A stretch of 64,000 bases of DNA, from positions 24,478,543 to 24,542,542 of the forward strand of contig OX465101.1 in assembly GCA_949987565.1 (NCBI GenBank). Direction: 5' to 3'. Positions 14,759 through 28,100 of this stretch are shown in pieces. The translations under genes were made by a program, and so were the position numbers. The stretch comes from Luidia sarsii. Taxonomy: Eukaryota > Echinodermata > Asteroidea > Paxillosida > Luidiidae. The notes under the pieces were generated by a model, which was not told where the DNA came from, made no database searches, and saw nothing but the letters and a program-made list of their open reading frames with translations. How positions within the stretch are numbered: the first letter of the stretch is position 1; every line of letters starts with the position of its first letter.

Positions 14759-17700
14759 TAAAGACCGTCTGACACATACCCCTACATGTGTTTTGTTGAC
14801 AGTCGCATTGCCGGTACACTTATCAAACCGATGGCATCAGGGTACATTTGCCTGGGCGTGTTTCGGTGCAGATTTCAGGTACCTTGCTAATTCTTTCGGA
14901 AATCGATTGACAAGGCCAAGGGCTACGATCTGAATGTAGTTTAAGCTTCATGGGGTGAATATTAAAGGGCGATATTTAGGAGGAGGCATTACATGTGTCT
15001 TGCCCGAGATTCTTTGCAGTGTATTGTAAGCGCGTCACAATATACTTGGATGTGCGCCTTCGCTCAAAGAACATGACTCTTTTGCCTTGAAATGATTCTT
15101 GGATTGAGTCTCAGATATCTTGTCTTTCGATTGGATCCTCTTGAGAGCATGTCAAGCTACAGATAGGTCAATTTTTCAGCTTCTGGAACGAAATAGTTTT
15201 GAGGATAATGACTAGAAGGTAAAGACCGTCTGACACATACCCCTACATGTGTTTTGTTGACAGTCGCATTGCCGGTACACTTATCAAACCGATGGCATCA
15301 GGGTACATTTGCCTGGGCGTGTTTCGGTGCAGATTTCAGGTACCTTGCTAATTCTTTCGTGAATCGATTGACAAGGCCAAGGGCTACGATCTGAATATAG
15401 TTTAAGCTTCATGGGGTGAATATTAAAGGGCGATATTTAGGAGGAGGCATTACATGTGTCTTGCCCGAGATTCTTTGCAGTGTATTGTAAGCGCTTCACA
15501 ATATACTTGGCTGTGCGCCTTCGCTCAAAGAACATGACTCTTTTGCCTTGAAATGATTCTTGGATTGAGTCTCAGATATCTTGTCTTTCGATTGGATCCT
15601 CTCGAGAGCATGTCAAGCTACAGATAGGTCAATTTTTCAGCTTCTGGAACGAAATAGTTTTGAGGATAATGACTAGAAGGTAAAGACCGTCTGACACATA
15701 CCCCTACATGTGTTTTGTTGACAGTCGCATTGCCGGTACACTTATCAAACCGATGGCATCAGGGTACATTTGCCTGGGCGTGTTTCGGTGCAGATTTCAG
15801 GTACCTTGCTAATTCTTTCGGAAATCGATTGACCAGGCCAAGGGCTACGATCTGAATATAGTTTAATCGTCATGGGGTGAATATCAAAGGGCGATATTTA
15901 GGAGGAGGCATTACATGTGTCTTGCCCGAGATTCTTTGCAGTGTATTGTAAGCGCGTCACAATATACTTGGCTGTGCGCCTTCGCTCAAAGAACATGACT
16001 CTTTTGCCTTGAAATGATTCTTGGATTGAGTCTCAGATATCTTGTCTTTCGATTGGATCCTCTCGAGAGCATGTCAAGCTACAGATAGGTCAATTTTCAG
16101 CTTCTGGAACGAAATAGTTTTGAGGATAATGACTAGAAGGTAAAAACCGTCTGACACATACCCCTACATGTGTTTTGTTGACTGTCGCATTTCCGGTACA
16201 CTTATCAAACCGATGGCATCAGGGTACATTTGCCTGCGCGTATTTCACTGCAGATTTCAGGTACCTTGCTAATTCCTTCGTGAATCAAATGACAAGGCCA
16301 AGGGCTACGATCTGAATATAGTTTAAGCTTCATGGGGTGAATATTAAAGGGCGATATTTAGGAGGAGGCATTACATGTGTCTTGCCCGAGATTCTTTGCA
16401 GTGTATTGTAAGCGCTTCACAATATACTTGGCTGTGCGCCTTCGCTCAAAGAACATGACTCTTTTGCCTTGAAATGATTCTTGGATTGAGTCTCAGATAT
16501 CTTGTCTTTCGATTGGATCCTCTCGAGAGCATGTCAAGCTACAGATAGGTCAATTTTTCAGCTTCTGGAACGAAATAGTTTTGAGGATAATGACTAGAAG
16601 GTAAAGACCGTCTGACACATACCCCTACATGTGTTTTGTTGACAGTCGCATTGCCGGTACACTTATCAAACCGATGGCATCAGGGTACATTTGCCTGGGC
16701 GTGTTTCGGTGCAGATTTCAGGTACCTTGCTAATTCTTTCGGAAATCGATTGACAAGGCCAAGGGCTACGATCTGAATGTAGTTTAAGCTTCATGGGGTG
16801 AATATTAAAGGGCGATATTTAGGAGGAGGCATTACATGTGTCTTGCCCGAGATTCTTTGCAGTGTATTGTAAGCGCGTCACAATATACTTGGATGTGCGC
16901 CTTCGCTCAAAGAACATGACTCTTTTGCCTTGAAATGATTCTTGGATTGAGTCTCAGATATCTTGTCTTTCGATTGGATCCTCTCGAGAGCATGTCAAGC
17001 TACAGATAGGTCAATTTTTCAGCTTCTGGAACGAAATAGTTTTGAGGATAATGACTAGAAGGTAAAGACCGTCTGACACATACCCCTACATGTGTTTTGT
17101 TGACAGTCGCATTGCCGGTACACTTATCAAACCGATGGCATCAGGGTACATTTGCCTGGGCGTGTTTCGGTGCAGATTTCAGGTACCTTGCTAATTCTTT
17201 CGTGAATCGATTGACAAGGCCAAGGGCTACGATCTGAATATAGTTTAAGCTTCATGGGGTGAATATTAAAGGGCGATATTTAGGAGGAGGCATTACATGT
17301 GTCTTGCCCGAGATTCTTTGCAGTGTATTGTAAGCGCTTCACAATATACTTGGCTGTGCGCCTTCGCTCAAAGAACATGACTCTTTTGCCTTGAAATGAT
17401 TCTTGGATTGAGTCTCAGATATCTTGTCTTTCGATTGGATCCTCTCGAGAGCATGTCAAGCTACAGATAGGTCAATTTTTCAGCTTCTGGAACGAAATAG
17501 TTTTGAGGATAATGACTAGAAGGTAAAGACCGTCTGACACATACCCCTACATGTGTTTTGTTGACAGTCGCATTGCCGGTACACTTATCAAACCGATGGC
17601 ATCAGGGTACATTTGCCTGGGCGTGTTTCGGTGCAGATTTCAGGTACCTTGCTAATTCTTTCGGAAATCGATTGACCAGGCCAAGGGCTACGATCTGAAT

Positions 17701-20700
17701 ATAGTTTAATCGTCATGGGGTGAATATCAAAGGGCGATATTTAGGAGGAGGCATTACATGTGTCTTGCCCGAGATTCTTTGCAGTGTATTGTAAGCGCGT
17801 CACAATATACTTGGCTGTGCGCCTTCGCTCAAAGAACATGACTCTTTTGCCTTGAAATGATTCTTGGATTGAGTCTCAGATATCTTGTCTTTCGATTGGA
17901 TCCTCTCGAGAGCATGTCAAGCTACAGATAGGTCAATTTTCAGCTTCTGGAACGAAATAGTTTTGAGGATAATGACTAGAAGGTAAAAACCGTCTGACAC
18001 ATACCCCTACATGTGTTTTGTTGACTGTCGCATTTCCGGTACACTTATCAAACCGATGGCATCAGGGTACATTTGCCTGCGCGTATTTCACTGCAGATTT
18101 CAGGTACCTTGCTAATTCCTTCGTGAATCAAATGACAAGGCCAAGGGCTACGATCTGAATATAGTTTAAGCTTCATGGGGTGAATATTAAAGGGCGATAT
18201 TTAGGAGGAGGCATTACATGTGTCTTGCCCGAGATTCTTTGCAGTGTATTGTAAGCGCTTCACAATATACTTGGCTGTGCGCCTTCGCTCAAAGAACATG
18301 ACTCTTTTGCCTTGAAATGATTCTTGGATTGAGTCTCAGATATCTTGTCTTTCGATTGGATCCTCTCGAGAGCATGTCAAGCTACAGATAGGTCAATTTT
18401 TCAGCTTCTGGAACGAAATAGTTTTGAGGATAATGACTAGAAGGTAAAGACCGTCTGACACATACCCCTACATGTGTTTTGTTGACAGTCGCATTGCCGG
18501 TACACTTATCAAACCGATGGCATCAGGGTACATTTGCCTGGGCGTGTTTCGGTGCAGATTTCAGGTACCTTGCTAATTCTTTCGTGAATCGATTGACAAG
18601 GCCAAGGGCTACGATCTGAATATAGTTTAAGCTTCATGGGGTGAATATTAAAGGGCGATATTTAGGAGGAGGCATTACATGTGTCTTGCCCGAGATTATT
18701 TGCAGTGTATTGTAAGCGCGTCACAATATACTTGGCTGTGCGCCTTCGCTCAAAGAACATGACTCTTTTGCCTTGAAATGATTCTTGGATTGAGTCTCAG
18801 ATATCTTGTCTTTCGATTGGATCCTCTCGAGAGCATGTCAAGCTACAGATAGGTCAATTTTTCAGCTTCTGGAACGAAATAGTTTTGAGGATAATGACTA
18901 GAAGGTAAAGACCGTCTGACACATACCCCTACATGTGTTTTGTTGACAGTCGCATTGCCGGTACACTTATCAAACCGATGGCATCAGGGTACATTTGCCT
19001 GGGCGTGTTTCGGTGCAGATTTCAGGTACCTTGCTAATTCTTTCGTGAATCGATTGACAAGGCCAAGGGCTACGATCTGAATATAGTTTAAGCTTCATGG
19101 GGTGAATATTAAAGGGCGATATTTAGGAGGAGGCATTACATGTGTCTTGCCCGAGATTCTTTGCAGTGTATTGTAAGCGCTTCACAATATACTTGGCTGT
19201 GCGCCTTCGCTCAAAGAACATGACTCTTTTGCCTTGAAATGATTCTTGGATTGAGTCTCAGATATCTTGTCTTTCGATTGGATCCTCTCGAGAGCATGTC
19301 AAGCTACAGATAGGTCAATTTTTCAGCTTCTGGAACGAAATAGTTTTGAGGATAATGACTAGAAGGTAAAGACCGTCTGACACATACCCCTACATGTGTT
19401 TTGTTGACAGTCGCATTGCCGGTACACTTATCAAACCGATGGCATCAGGGTACATTTGCCTGGGCGTGTTTCGGTGCAGATTTCAGGTACCTTGCTAATT
19501 CTTTCGGAAATCGATTGACAAGGCCAAGGGCTACGATCTGAATATAGTTTAAGCTTCATGGGGTATATATTAAAGGGCGATATTTAGGAGGAGGCATTAC
19601 ATGTGTCTTGCCCGAGATTCTTTGCAGTGTATTGTAAGCGCGTCACAATATACTTGGATGTGCGCCTTCGCTCAAAGAACATGACTCTTTTGCCTTGAAA
19701 TGATTCTTGGATTGAGTCTCAGATATCTTGTCTTTCGATTGGATCCTCTCGAGAGCATGTCAAGCTACAGATAGGTCAATTTTTCAGCTTCTGGAACGAA
19801 ATAGTTTTGAGGATAATGACTAGAAGGTAAAGACCGTCTGACACATACCCCTACATGTGTTTTGTTGACAGTCGCATTGCCGGTACACTTATCAAACCGA
19901 TGGCATCAGGGTACATTTGCCTGCGCGTATTTCACTGCAGATTTCAGGTACCTTGCTAATTCTTTCGTGAATCGATTGACAAGGTCAAGGGCTACGATCT
20001 GAATATAGTTTAAGCTTCATGGGGTGAATATTAAAGGGCGATATTTAGGAGGAGGCATTACATGTGTCTTGCCCGAGATTCTTTGCAGTGTATTGTAAGC
20101 GCGTCACAATATACTTGGCTGTGCGCCTTCGCTCAAAGAACATGACTTGTTTGCCTTGAAATGATTCTTGGATTCAGTGTCAGATATCTTGTCTTTCGAT
20201 TGGATCCTCTCGAGAGCATGTCAAGCTACAGATAGGTCAATTTTTCAGCTTCTGGAACGAAATAGTTTTGAGGATAATGACTAGAAGGTAAAGACCGTCT
20301 GACACATACCCCTACATGTGTTTTGTTGACAGTCGCATTGCCGGTACACTTATCAAACCGATGGCATCAGGGTACATTTGCCTGGGCGTGTTTCGGTGCA
20401 GATTTCAGGTACCTTGCTAATTCTTTCGGAAATCGATTGACAAGGCCAAGGGCTACGATCTGAATATAGTTTAAGCTTCATGGGGTGAATATTAAAGGGC
20501 GATATTTAGGAGGAGGCATTACATGTGTCTTGCCCGAGATTCTTTGCAGTGTATTGTAAGCGCGTCACAATATACTTGGATGTGCGCCTTCGCTCAAAGA
20601 ACATGACTCTTTTGCCTTGAAATGATTCTTGGATTGAGTCTCAGATATCTTGTCTTTCGATTGGATCCTCTCGAGAGCATGTCAAGCTACAGATAGGTCA

Positions 20701-22131
20701 ATTTTTCAGCTTCTGGAACGAAATAGTTTTGAGGATAATGACTAGAAGGTAAAGACCGTCTGACACATACCCCTACATGTGTTTTGTTGACAGTCGCATT
20801 GCCGGTACACTTATCAAACCGATGGCATCAGGGTACATTTGCCTGGGCGTGTTTCGGTGCAGATTTCAGGTACCTTGCTAATTCTTTCGTGAATCGATTG
20901 ACAAGGCCAAGGGCTACGATCTGAATATAGTTTAAGCTTCATGGGGTGAATATTAAAGGGCGATATTTAGGAGGAGGCATTACATGTGTCTTGCCCGAGA
21001 TTCTTTGCAGTGTATTGTAAGCGCTTCACAATATACTTGGCTGTGCGCCTTCGCTCAAAGAACATGACTCTTTTGCCTTGAAATGATTCTTGGATTGAGT
21101 CTCAGATATCTTGTCTTTCGATTGGATCCTCTCGAGAGCATGTCAAGCTACAGATAGGTCAATTTTTCAGCTTCTGGAACGAAATAGTTTTGAGGATAAT
21201 GACTAGAAGGTAAAGACCGTCTGACACATACCCCTACATGTGTTTTGTTGACAGTCGCATTGCCGGTACACTTATCAAACCGATGGCATCAGGGTACATT
21301 TGCCTGGGCGTGTTTCGGTGCAGATTTCAGGTACCTTGCTAATTCTTTCGGAAATCGATTGACCAGGCCAAGGGCTACGATCTGAATATAGTTTAATCGT
21401 CATGGGGTGAATATCAAAGGGCGATATTTAGGAGGAGGCATTACATGTGTCTTGCCCGAGATTCTTTGCAGTGTATTGTAAGCGCGTCACAATATACTTG
21501 GCTGTGCGCCTTCGCTCAAAGAACATGACTCTTTTGCCTTGAAATGATTCTTGGATTGAGTCTCAGATATCTTGTCTTTCGATTGGATCCTCTCGAGAGC
21601 ATGTCAAGCTACAGATAGGTCAATTTTCAGCTTCTGGAACGAAATAGTTTTGAGGATAATGACTAGAAGGTAAAAACCGTCTGACACATACCCCTACATG
21701 TGTTTTGTTGACTGTCGCATTTCCGGTACACTTATCAAACCGATGGCATCAGGGTACATTTGCCTGCGCGTATTTCACTGCAGATTTCAGGTACCTTGCT
21801 AATTCCTTCGTGAATCAAATGACAAGGCCAAGGGCTACGATCTGAATATAGTTTAAGCTTCATGGGGTGAATATTAAAGGGCGATATTTAGGAGGAGGCA
21901 TTACATGTGTCTTGCCCGAGATTCTTTGCAGTGTATTGTAAGCGCTTCACAATATACTTGGCTGTGCGCCTTCGCTCAAAGAACATGACTCTTTTGCCTT
22001 GAAATGATTCTTGGATTGAGTCTCAGATATCTTGTCTTTCGATTGGATCCTCTCGAGAGCATGTCAAGCTACAGATAGGTCAATTTTTCAGCTTCTGGAA
22101 CGAAATAGTTTTGAGGATAATGACTAGAAGG
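14759..22131 (+). repeat. HOR block 3: 4-monomer unit in three copies
   Basis: Units of 1843 bp lie at 14759-16601, 16602-18444 and 20289-22131. In order, the four monomers are marked by GGATGTGCGCC, by a hybrid GGGCGTGTTTCGG plus TTTCGTGAATCG with GCGCTTCAC, by ATTGACCAGGCC with AATATCAAAGG, and by CATTTCCGG with TGAATCAAATGAC. Four other monomers (18445-20288) separate the second and third units. The monomer just before the first unit (14298) and the one just before the third (about 19828) also match (GACTTGTTTGCC, AGTGTCAG), so five monomers were copied together. Confidence 0.85.
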
Positions 22132-25100
22132 TAAAGACCGTCTGACACATACCCCTACATGTGTTTTGTTGACAGTCGCATTGCCGGTACACTTATCAAA
22201 CCGATGGCATCAGGGTACATTTGCCTGGGCGTGTTTCGGTGCAGATTTCAGGTACCTTGCTAATTCTTTCGGAAATCGATTGACAAGGCCAAGGGCTACG
22301 ATCTGAATATAGTTTAAGCTTCATGGGGTATATATTAAAGGGCGATATTTAGGAGGAGGCATTACATGTGTCTTGCCCGAGATTCTTTGCAGTGTATTGT
22401 AAGCGCGTCACAATATACTTGGATGTGCGCCTTCGCTCAAAGAACATGACTCTTTTGCCTTGAAATGATTCTTGGATTGAGTCTCAGATATCTTGTCTTT
22501 CGATTGGATCCTCTCGAGAGCATGTCAAGCTACAGATAGGTCAATTTTCAGCTTCTGGAACGAAATAGTTTTGAGGATAATGACTAGAAGGTAAAGACCG
22601 TCTGACACATACCCTTACATGTGTTTTGTTGACAGTCGCATTGCCGGTACACTTATCAAACCGATGGCATCAGGGTACATTTGCCTGGGCGTGTTTCGGT
22701 GCAGATTTCAGGTACCTTGCTAATTCTTTCGGAAATCGATTGACAAGGCCAAGGGCTACGATCTGAATATAGTTTAAGCTTCATGGGGTATATATTAAAG
22801 GGCGATATTTAGGAGGAGGCATTACATGTGTCTTGCCCGAGATTATTTGCAGTGTATTGTAAGCGCGTCACAATATACTTGGCTGTGCGCCTTCGCTCAA
22901 AGAACATGACTCTTTTGCCTTGAAATGATTCTTGGATTGAGTCTCAGATATCTTGTCTTTCGATTGGATCCTCTCGAGAGCATGTCAAGCTACAGATATG
23001 TCAATTTTCAGCTTCTGGAACGAAATAGTTTTGAGGATAATGACTAGAAGGTAAAGACCGTCTGACACATACCCCTACATGTGTTTTGTTGACAGTCGCA
23101 TTGCCGGTACACTTATCAAACCGATGGCATCAGGGTACATTTGCCTGGGCGTGTTTCGGTGCAGATTTAAGGTACCTTGCTAATTCTTTCGGAAATCGAT
23201 TGACAAGGCCAAGGGCTACGATCTGAATATAGTTTAAGCTTCATGGGGTGAATATTAAAGAGCGATATTTAGGAGGAGGCATTACATGTGTCTTGCCCGA
23301 GATTCTTTGCAGTGTATTGTAAGCGCTTCACAATATACTTGGATGTGCGCCTTCGCTCAAAGAACATGACTCTTTTGCCTTGAAATGATTCTTGGATTGA
23401 GTCTCAGATATCTTGTCTTTCGATTGGATCCTCTCGAGAGCATGTCAAGCTACAGATAGGTCAATTTTCAGCTTCTGGAACGAAATAGTTTTGAGGATAA
23501 TGACTAGAAGGTAAAGACCGTCTGACACATACCCTTACATGTCATTTGTTGACTGTCGCATTGCCGGTACACTTATCAAACCGATGGCATCAGGGTACAT
23601 TTGCCTGCGCGTATTTCACTGCAGATTTCAGGTACCTTGCTAATTCTTTCGTGAATCGATTGACAAGGTCAAGGGCTACGATCTGAATATAGTTTAAGCT
23701 TCATGGGGTGAATATTAAAGGGCGATATTTAGGAGGAGGCATTACATGTGTCTTGCCCGAGATTCTTTGCAGTGTATTGTAAGCGCGTCACAATATACTT
23801 TGCTGTGCGCCTTCGCTCAAAGAACATGACTTTTTTGCCTTGAAATGATTCTTGGATTGAGTCTCAGATATCTTGTCTTTCGATTGGATCCTCTCGAGAG
23901 CATGTCAAGCTACAGATAGGTCAATTTTTCAGCTTCTGGAACGAAATAGTTTTGAGGATAATGACTAGAAGGTAAAGACCGTCTGACACATACCCCTACA
24001 TGTGTTTTGTTGACAGTCGCATTGCCGGTACACTTATCAAACCGATGGCATCAGGGTACATTTGCCGGGGCGTGTTTCGGTGCAGATTTCAGGTACCTTG
24101 CTAATTCTTTCGGAAATCGATTGACAAGGCCAAGGGCTACGATCTGAATATAGTTTAAGCTTCATGGGGTGAATATTAAAGGGCGATATTTAGGAGGAGG
24201 CATTACATGTGTCTTGCCCGAGATTCTTTGCAGTGTATTGTAAGCGCGTCACAATATACTTGGATGTGCACCTTCGCTCAAAGAACATGACTCTTTTGCC
24301 TTGAAATGATTCTTGGATTGAGTCTCAGATATCTTGTCTTTTGATTGGATCCTCTCGAGAGCTTGTCAAGCTACAGATAGGTCAATTTTTCAGCTTCTGG
24401 AACGAAATAGTTTTGAGGATAATGACTAGAAGGTAAAGACCGTCTGACACATACCCCTACATGTGTTTTGTTGACAGTCGCATTGCCGGTACACTTATCA
24501 AACCGATGGCATCAGGGTACATTTGCCTGGGCGTGTTTCGGTGCAGATTTCAGGTACCTTGCTAATTCTTTCGTGAATCGATTGACAAGGCCAAGGGCTA
24601 CGATCTGAATATAGTTTAAGCTTCATGGGGTGAATATTAAAGGGCGATATTTAGGAGGAGGCATTACATGTGTCTTGCCCGAGATTATTTGCAGTGTATT
24701 GTAAGCGCGTCACAATATACTTGGCTGTGCGCCTTCGCTCAAAGAACATGACTCTTTTGCCTTGAAATGATTCTTGGATTGAGTCTCAGATATCTTGTCT
24801 TTCGATTGGATCCTCTCGAGAGCATGTCAAGCTACAGATAGGTCAATTTTCAGCTTCTGGAACGAAATAGTTTTGAGGATAATGACTAGAAGGTAAAAAC
24901 CGTCTGACACATACCCCTACATGTGTTTTGTTGACTGTCGCATTTCCGGTACACTTATCAAACCGATGGCATCAGGGTACATTTGCCTGCGCGTATTTCA
25001 CTGCAGATTTCAGGTACCTTGCTAATTCCTTCGTGAATCAAATGACAAGGCCAAGGGCTACGATCTGAATATAGTTTAAGCTTCATGGGGTGAATATTAA

Positions 25101-28100
25101 AGGGCGATATTTAGGAGGAGGCATTACATGTGTCTTGCCCGAGATTCTTTGCAGTGTATTGTAAGCGCTTCACAATATACTTGGCTGTGCGCCTTCGCTC
25201 AAAGAACATGACTCTTTTGCCTTGAAATGATTCTTGGATTGAGTCTCAGATATCTTGTCTTTCGATTGGATCCTCTCGAGAGCATGTCAAGCTACAGATA
25301 GGTCAATTTTTCAGCTTCTGGAACGAAATAGTTTTGAGGATAATGACTAGAAGGTAAAGACCGTCTGACACATACCCCTACATGTGTTTTGTTGACAGTC
25401 GCATTGCCGGTACACTTATCAAACCGATGGCATCAGGGTACATTTGCCTGGGCGTGTTTCGGTGCAGATTTCAGGTACCTTGCTAATTCTTTCGGAAATC
25501 GATTGACAAGGCCAAGGGCTACGATCTGAATATAGTTTAAGCTTCATGGGGTATATATTAAAGGGCGATATTTAGGAGGAGGCATTACATGTGTCTTGCC
25601 CGAGATTCTTTGCAGTGTATTGTAAGCGCGTCACAATATACTTGGATGTGCGCCTTCGCTCAAAGAACATGACTCTTTTGCCTTGAAATGATTCTTGGAT
25701 TGAGTCTCAGATATCTTGTCTTTCGATTGGATCCTCTCGAGAGCATGTCAAGCTACAGATAGGTCAATTTTCAGCTTCTGGAACGAAATAGTTTTGAGGA
25801 TAATGACTAGAAGGTAAAGACCGTCTGACACATACCCTTACATGTGTTTTGTTGACAGTCGCATTGCCGGTACACTTATCAAACCGATGGCATCAGGGTA
25901 CATTTGCCTGGGCGTGTTTCGGTGCAGATTTCAGGTACCTTGCTAATTCTTTCGGAAATCGATTGACAAGGCCAAGGGCTACGATCTGAATATAGTTTAA
26001 GCTTCATGGGGTATATATTAAAGGGCGATATTTAGGAGGAGGCATTACATGTGTCTTGCCCGAGATTATTTGCAGTGTATTGTAAGCGCGTCACAATATA
26101 CTTGGCTGTGCGCCTTCGCTCAAAGAACATGACTCTTTTGCCTTGAAATGATTCTTGGATTGAGTCTCAGATATCTTGTCTTTCGATTGGATCCTCTCGA
26201 GAGCATGTCAAGCTACAGATATGTCAATTTTCAGCTTCTGGAACGAAATAGTTTTGAGGATAATGACTAGAAGGTAAAGACCGTCTGACACATACCCCTA
26301 CATGTGTTTTGTTGACAGTCGCATTGCCGGTACACTTATCAAACCGATGGCATCAGGGTACATTTGCCTGGGCGTGTTTCGGTGCAGATTTAAGGTACCT
26401 TGCTAATTCTTTCGGAAATCGATTGACAAGGCCAAGGGCTACGATCTGAATATAGTTTAAGCTTCATGGGGTGAATATTAAAGAGCGATATTTAGGAGGA
26501 GGCATTACATGTGTCTTGCCCGAGATTCTTTGCAGTGTATTGTAAGCGCTTCACAATATACTTGGATGTGCGCCTTCGCTCAAAGAACATGACTCTTTTG
26601 CCTTGAAATGATTCTTGGATTGAGTCTCAGATATCTTGTCTTTCGATTGGATCCTCTCGAGAGCATGTCAAGCTACAGATAGGTCAATTTTCAGCTTCTG
26701 GAACGAAATAGTTTTGAGGATAATGACTAGAAGGTAAAGACCGTCTGACACATACCCTTACATGTCATTTGTTGACTGTCGCATTGCCGGTACACTTATC
26801 AAACCGATGGCATCAGGGTACATTTGCCTGCGCGTATTTCACTGCAGATTTCAGGTACCTTGCTAATTCTTTCGTGAATCGATTGACAAGGTCAAGGGCT
26901 ACGATCTGAATATAGTTTAAGCTTCATGGGGTGAATATTAAAGGGCGATATTTAGGAGGAGGCATTACATGTGTCTTGCCCGAGATTCTTTGCAGTGTAT
27001 TGTAAGCGCGTCACAATATACTTTGCTGTGCGCCTTCGCTCAAAGAACATGACTTTTTTGCCTTGAAATGATTCTTGGATTGAGTCTCAGATATCTTGTC
27101 TTTCGATTGGATCCTCTCGAGAGCATGTCAAGCTACAGATAGGTCAATTTTTCAGCTTCTGGAACGAAATAGTTTTGAGGATAATGACTAGAAGGTAAAG
27201 ACCGTCTGACACATACCCCTACATGTGTTTTGTTGACAGTCGCATTGCCGGTACACTTATCAAACCGATGGCATCAGGGTACATTTGCCGGGGCGTGTTT
27301 CGGTGCAGATTTCAGGTACCTTGCTAATTCTTTCGGAAATCGATTGACAAGGCCAAGGGCTACGATCTGAATATAGTTTAAGCTTCATGGGGTGAATATT
27401 AAAGGGCGATATTTAGGAGGAGGCATTACATGTGTCTTGCCCGAGATTCTTTGCAGTGTATTGTAAGCGCGTCACAATATACTTGGATGTGCACCTTCGC
27501 TCAAAGAACATGACTCTTTTGCCTTGAAATGATTCTTGGATTGAGTCTCAGATATCTTGTCTTTTGATTGGATCCTCTCGAGAGCTTGTCAAGCTACAGA
27601 TAGGTCAATTTTTCAGCTTCTGGAACGAAATAGTTTTGAGGATAATGACTAGAAGGTAAAGACCGTCTGACACATACCCCTACATGTGTTTTGTTGACAG
27701 TCGCATTGCCGGTACACTTATCAAACCGATGGCATCAGGGTACATTTGCCTGGGCGTGTTTCGGTGCAGATTTCAGGTACCTTGCTAATTCTTTCGTGAA
27801 TCGATTGACAAGGCCAAGGGCTACGATCTGAATATAGTTTAAGCTTCATGGGGTGAATATTAAAGGGCGATATTTAGGAGGAGGCATTACATGTGTCTTG
27901 CCCGAGATTATTTGCAGTGTATTGTAAGCGCGTCACAATATACTTGGCTGTGCGCCTTCGCTCAAAGAACATGACTCTTTTGCCTTGAAATGATTCTTGG
28001 ATTGAGTCTCAGATATCTTGTCTTTCGATTGGATCCTCTCGAGAGCATGTCAAGCTACAGATAGGTCAATTTTTCAGCTTCTGGAACGAAATAGTTTTGA

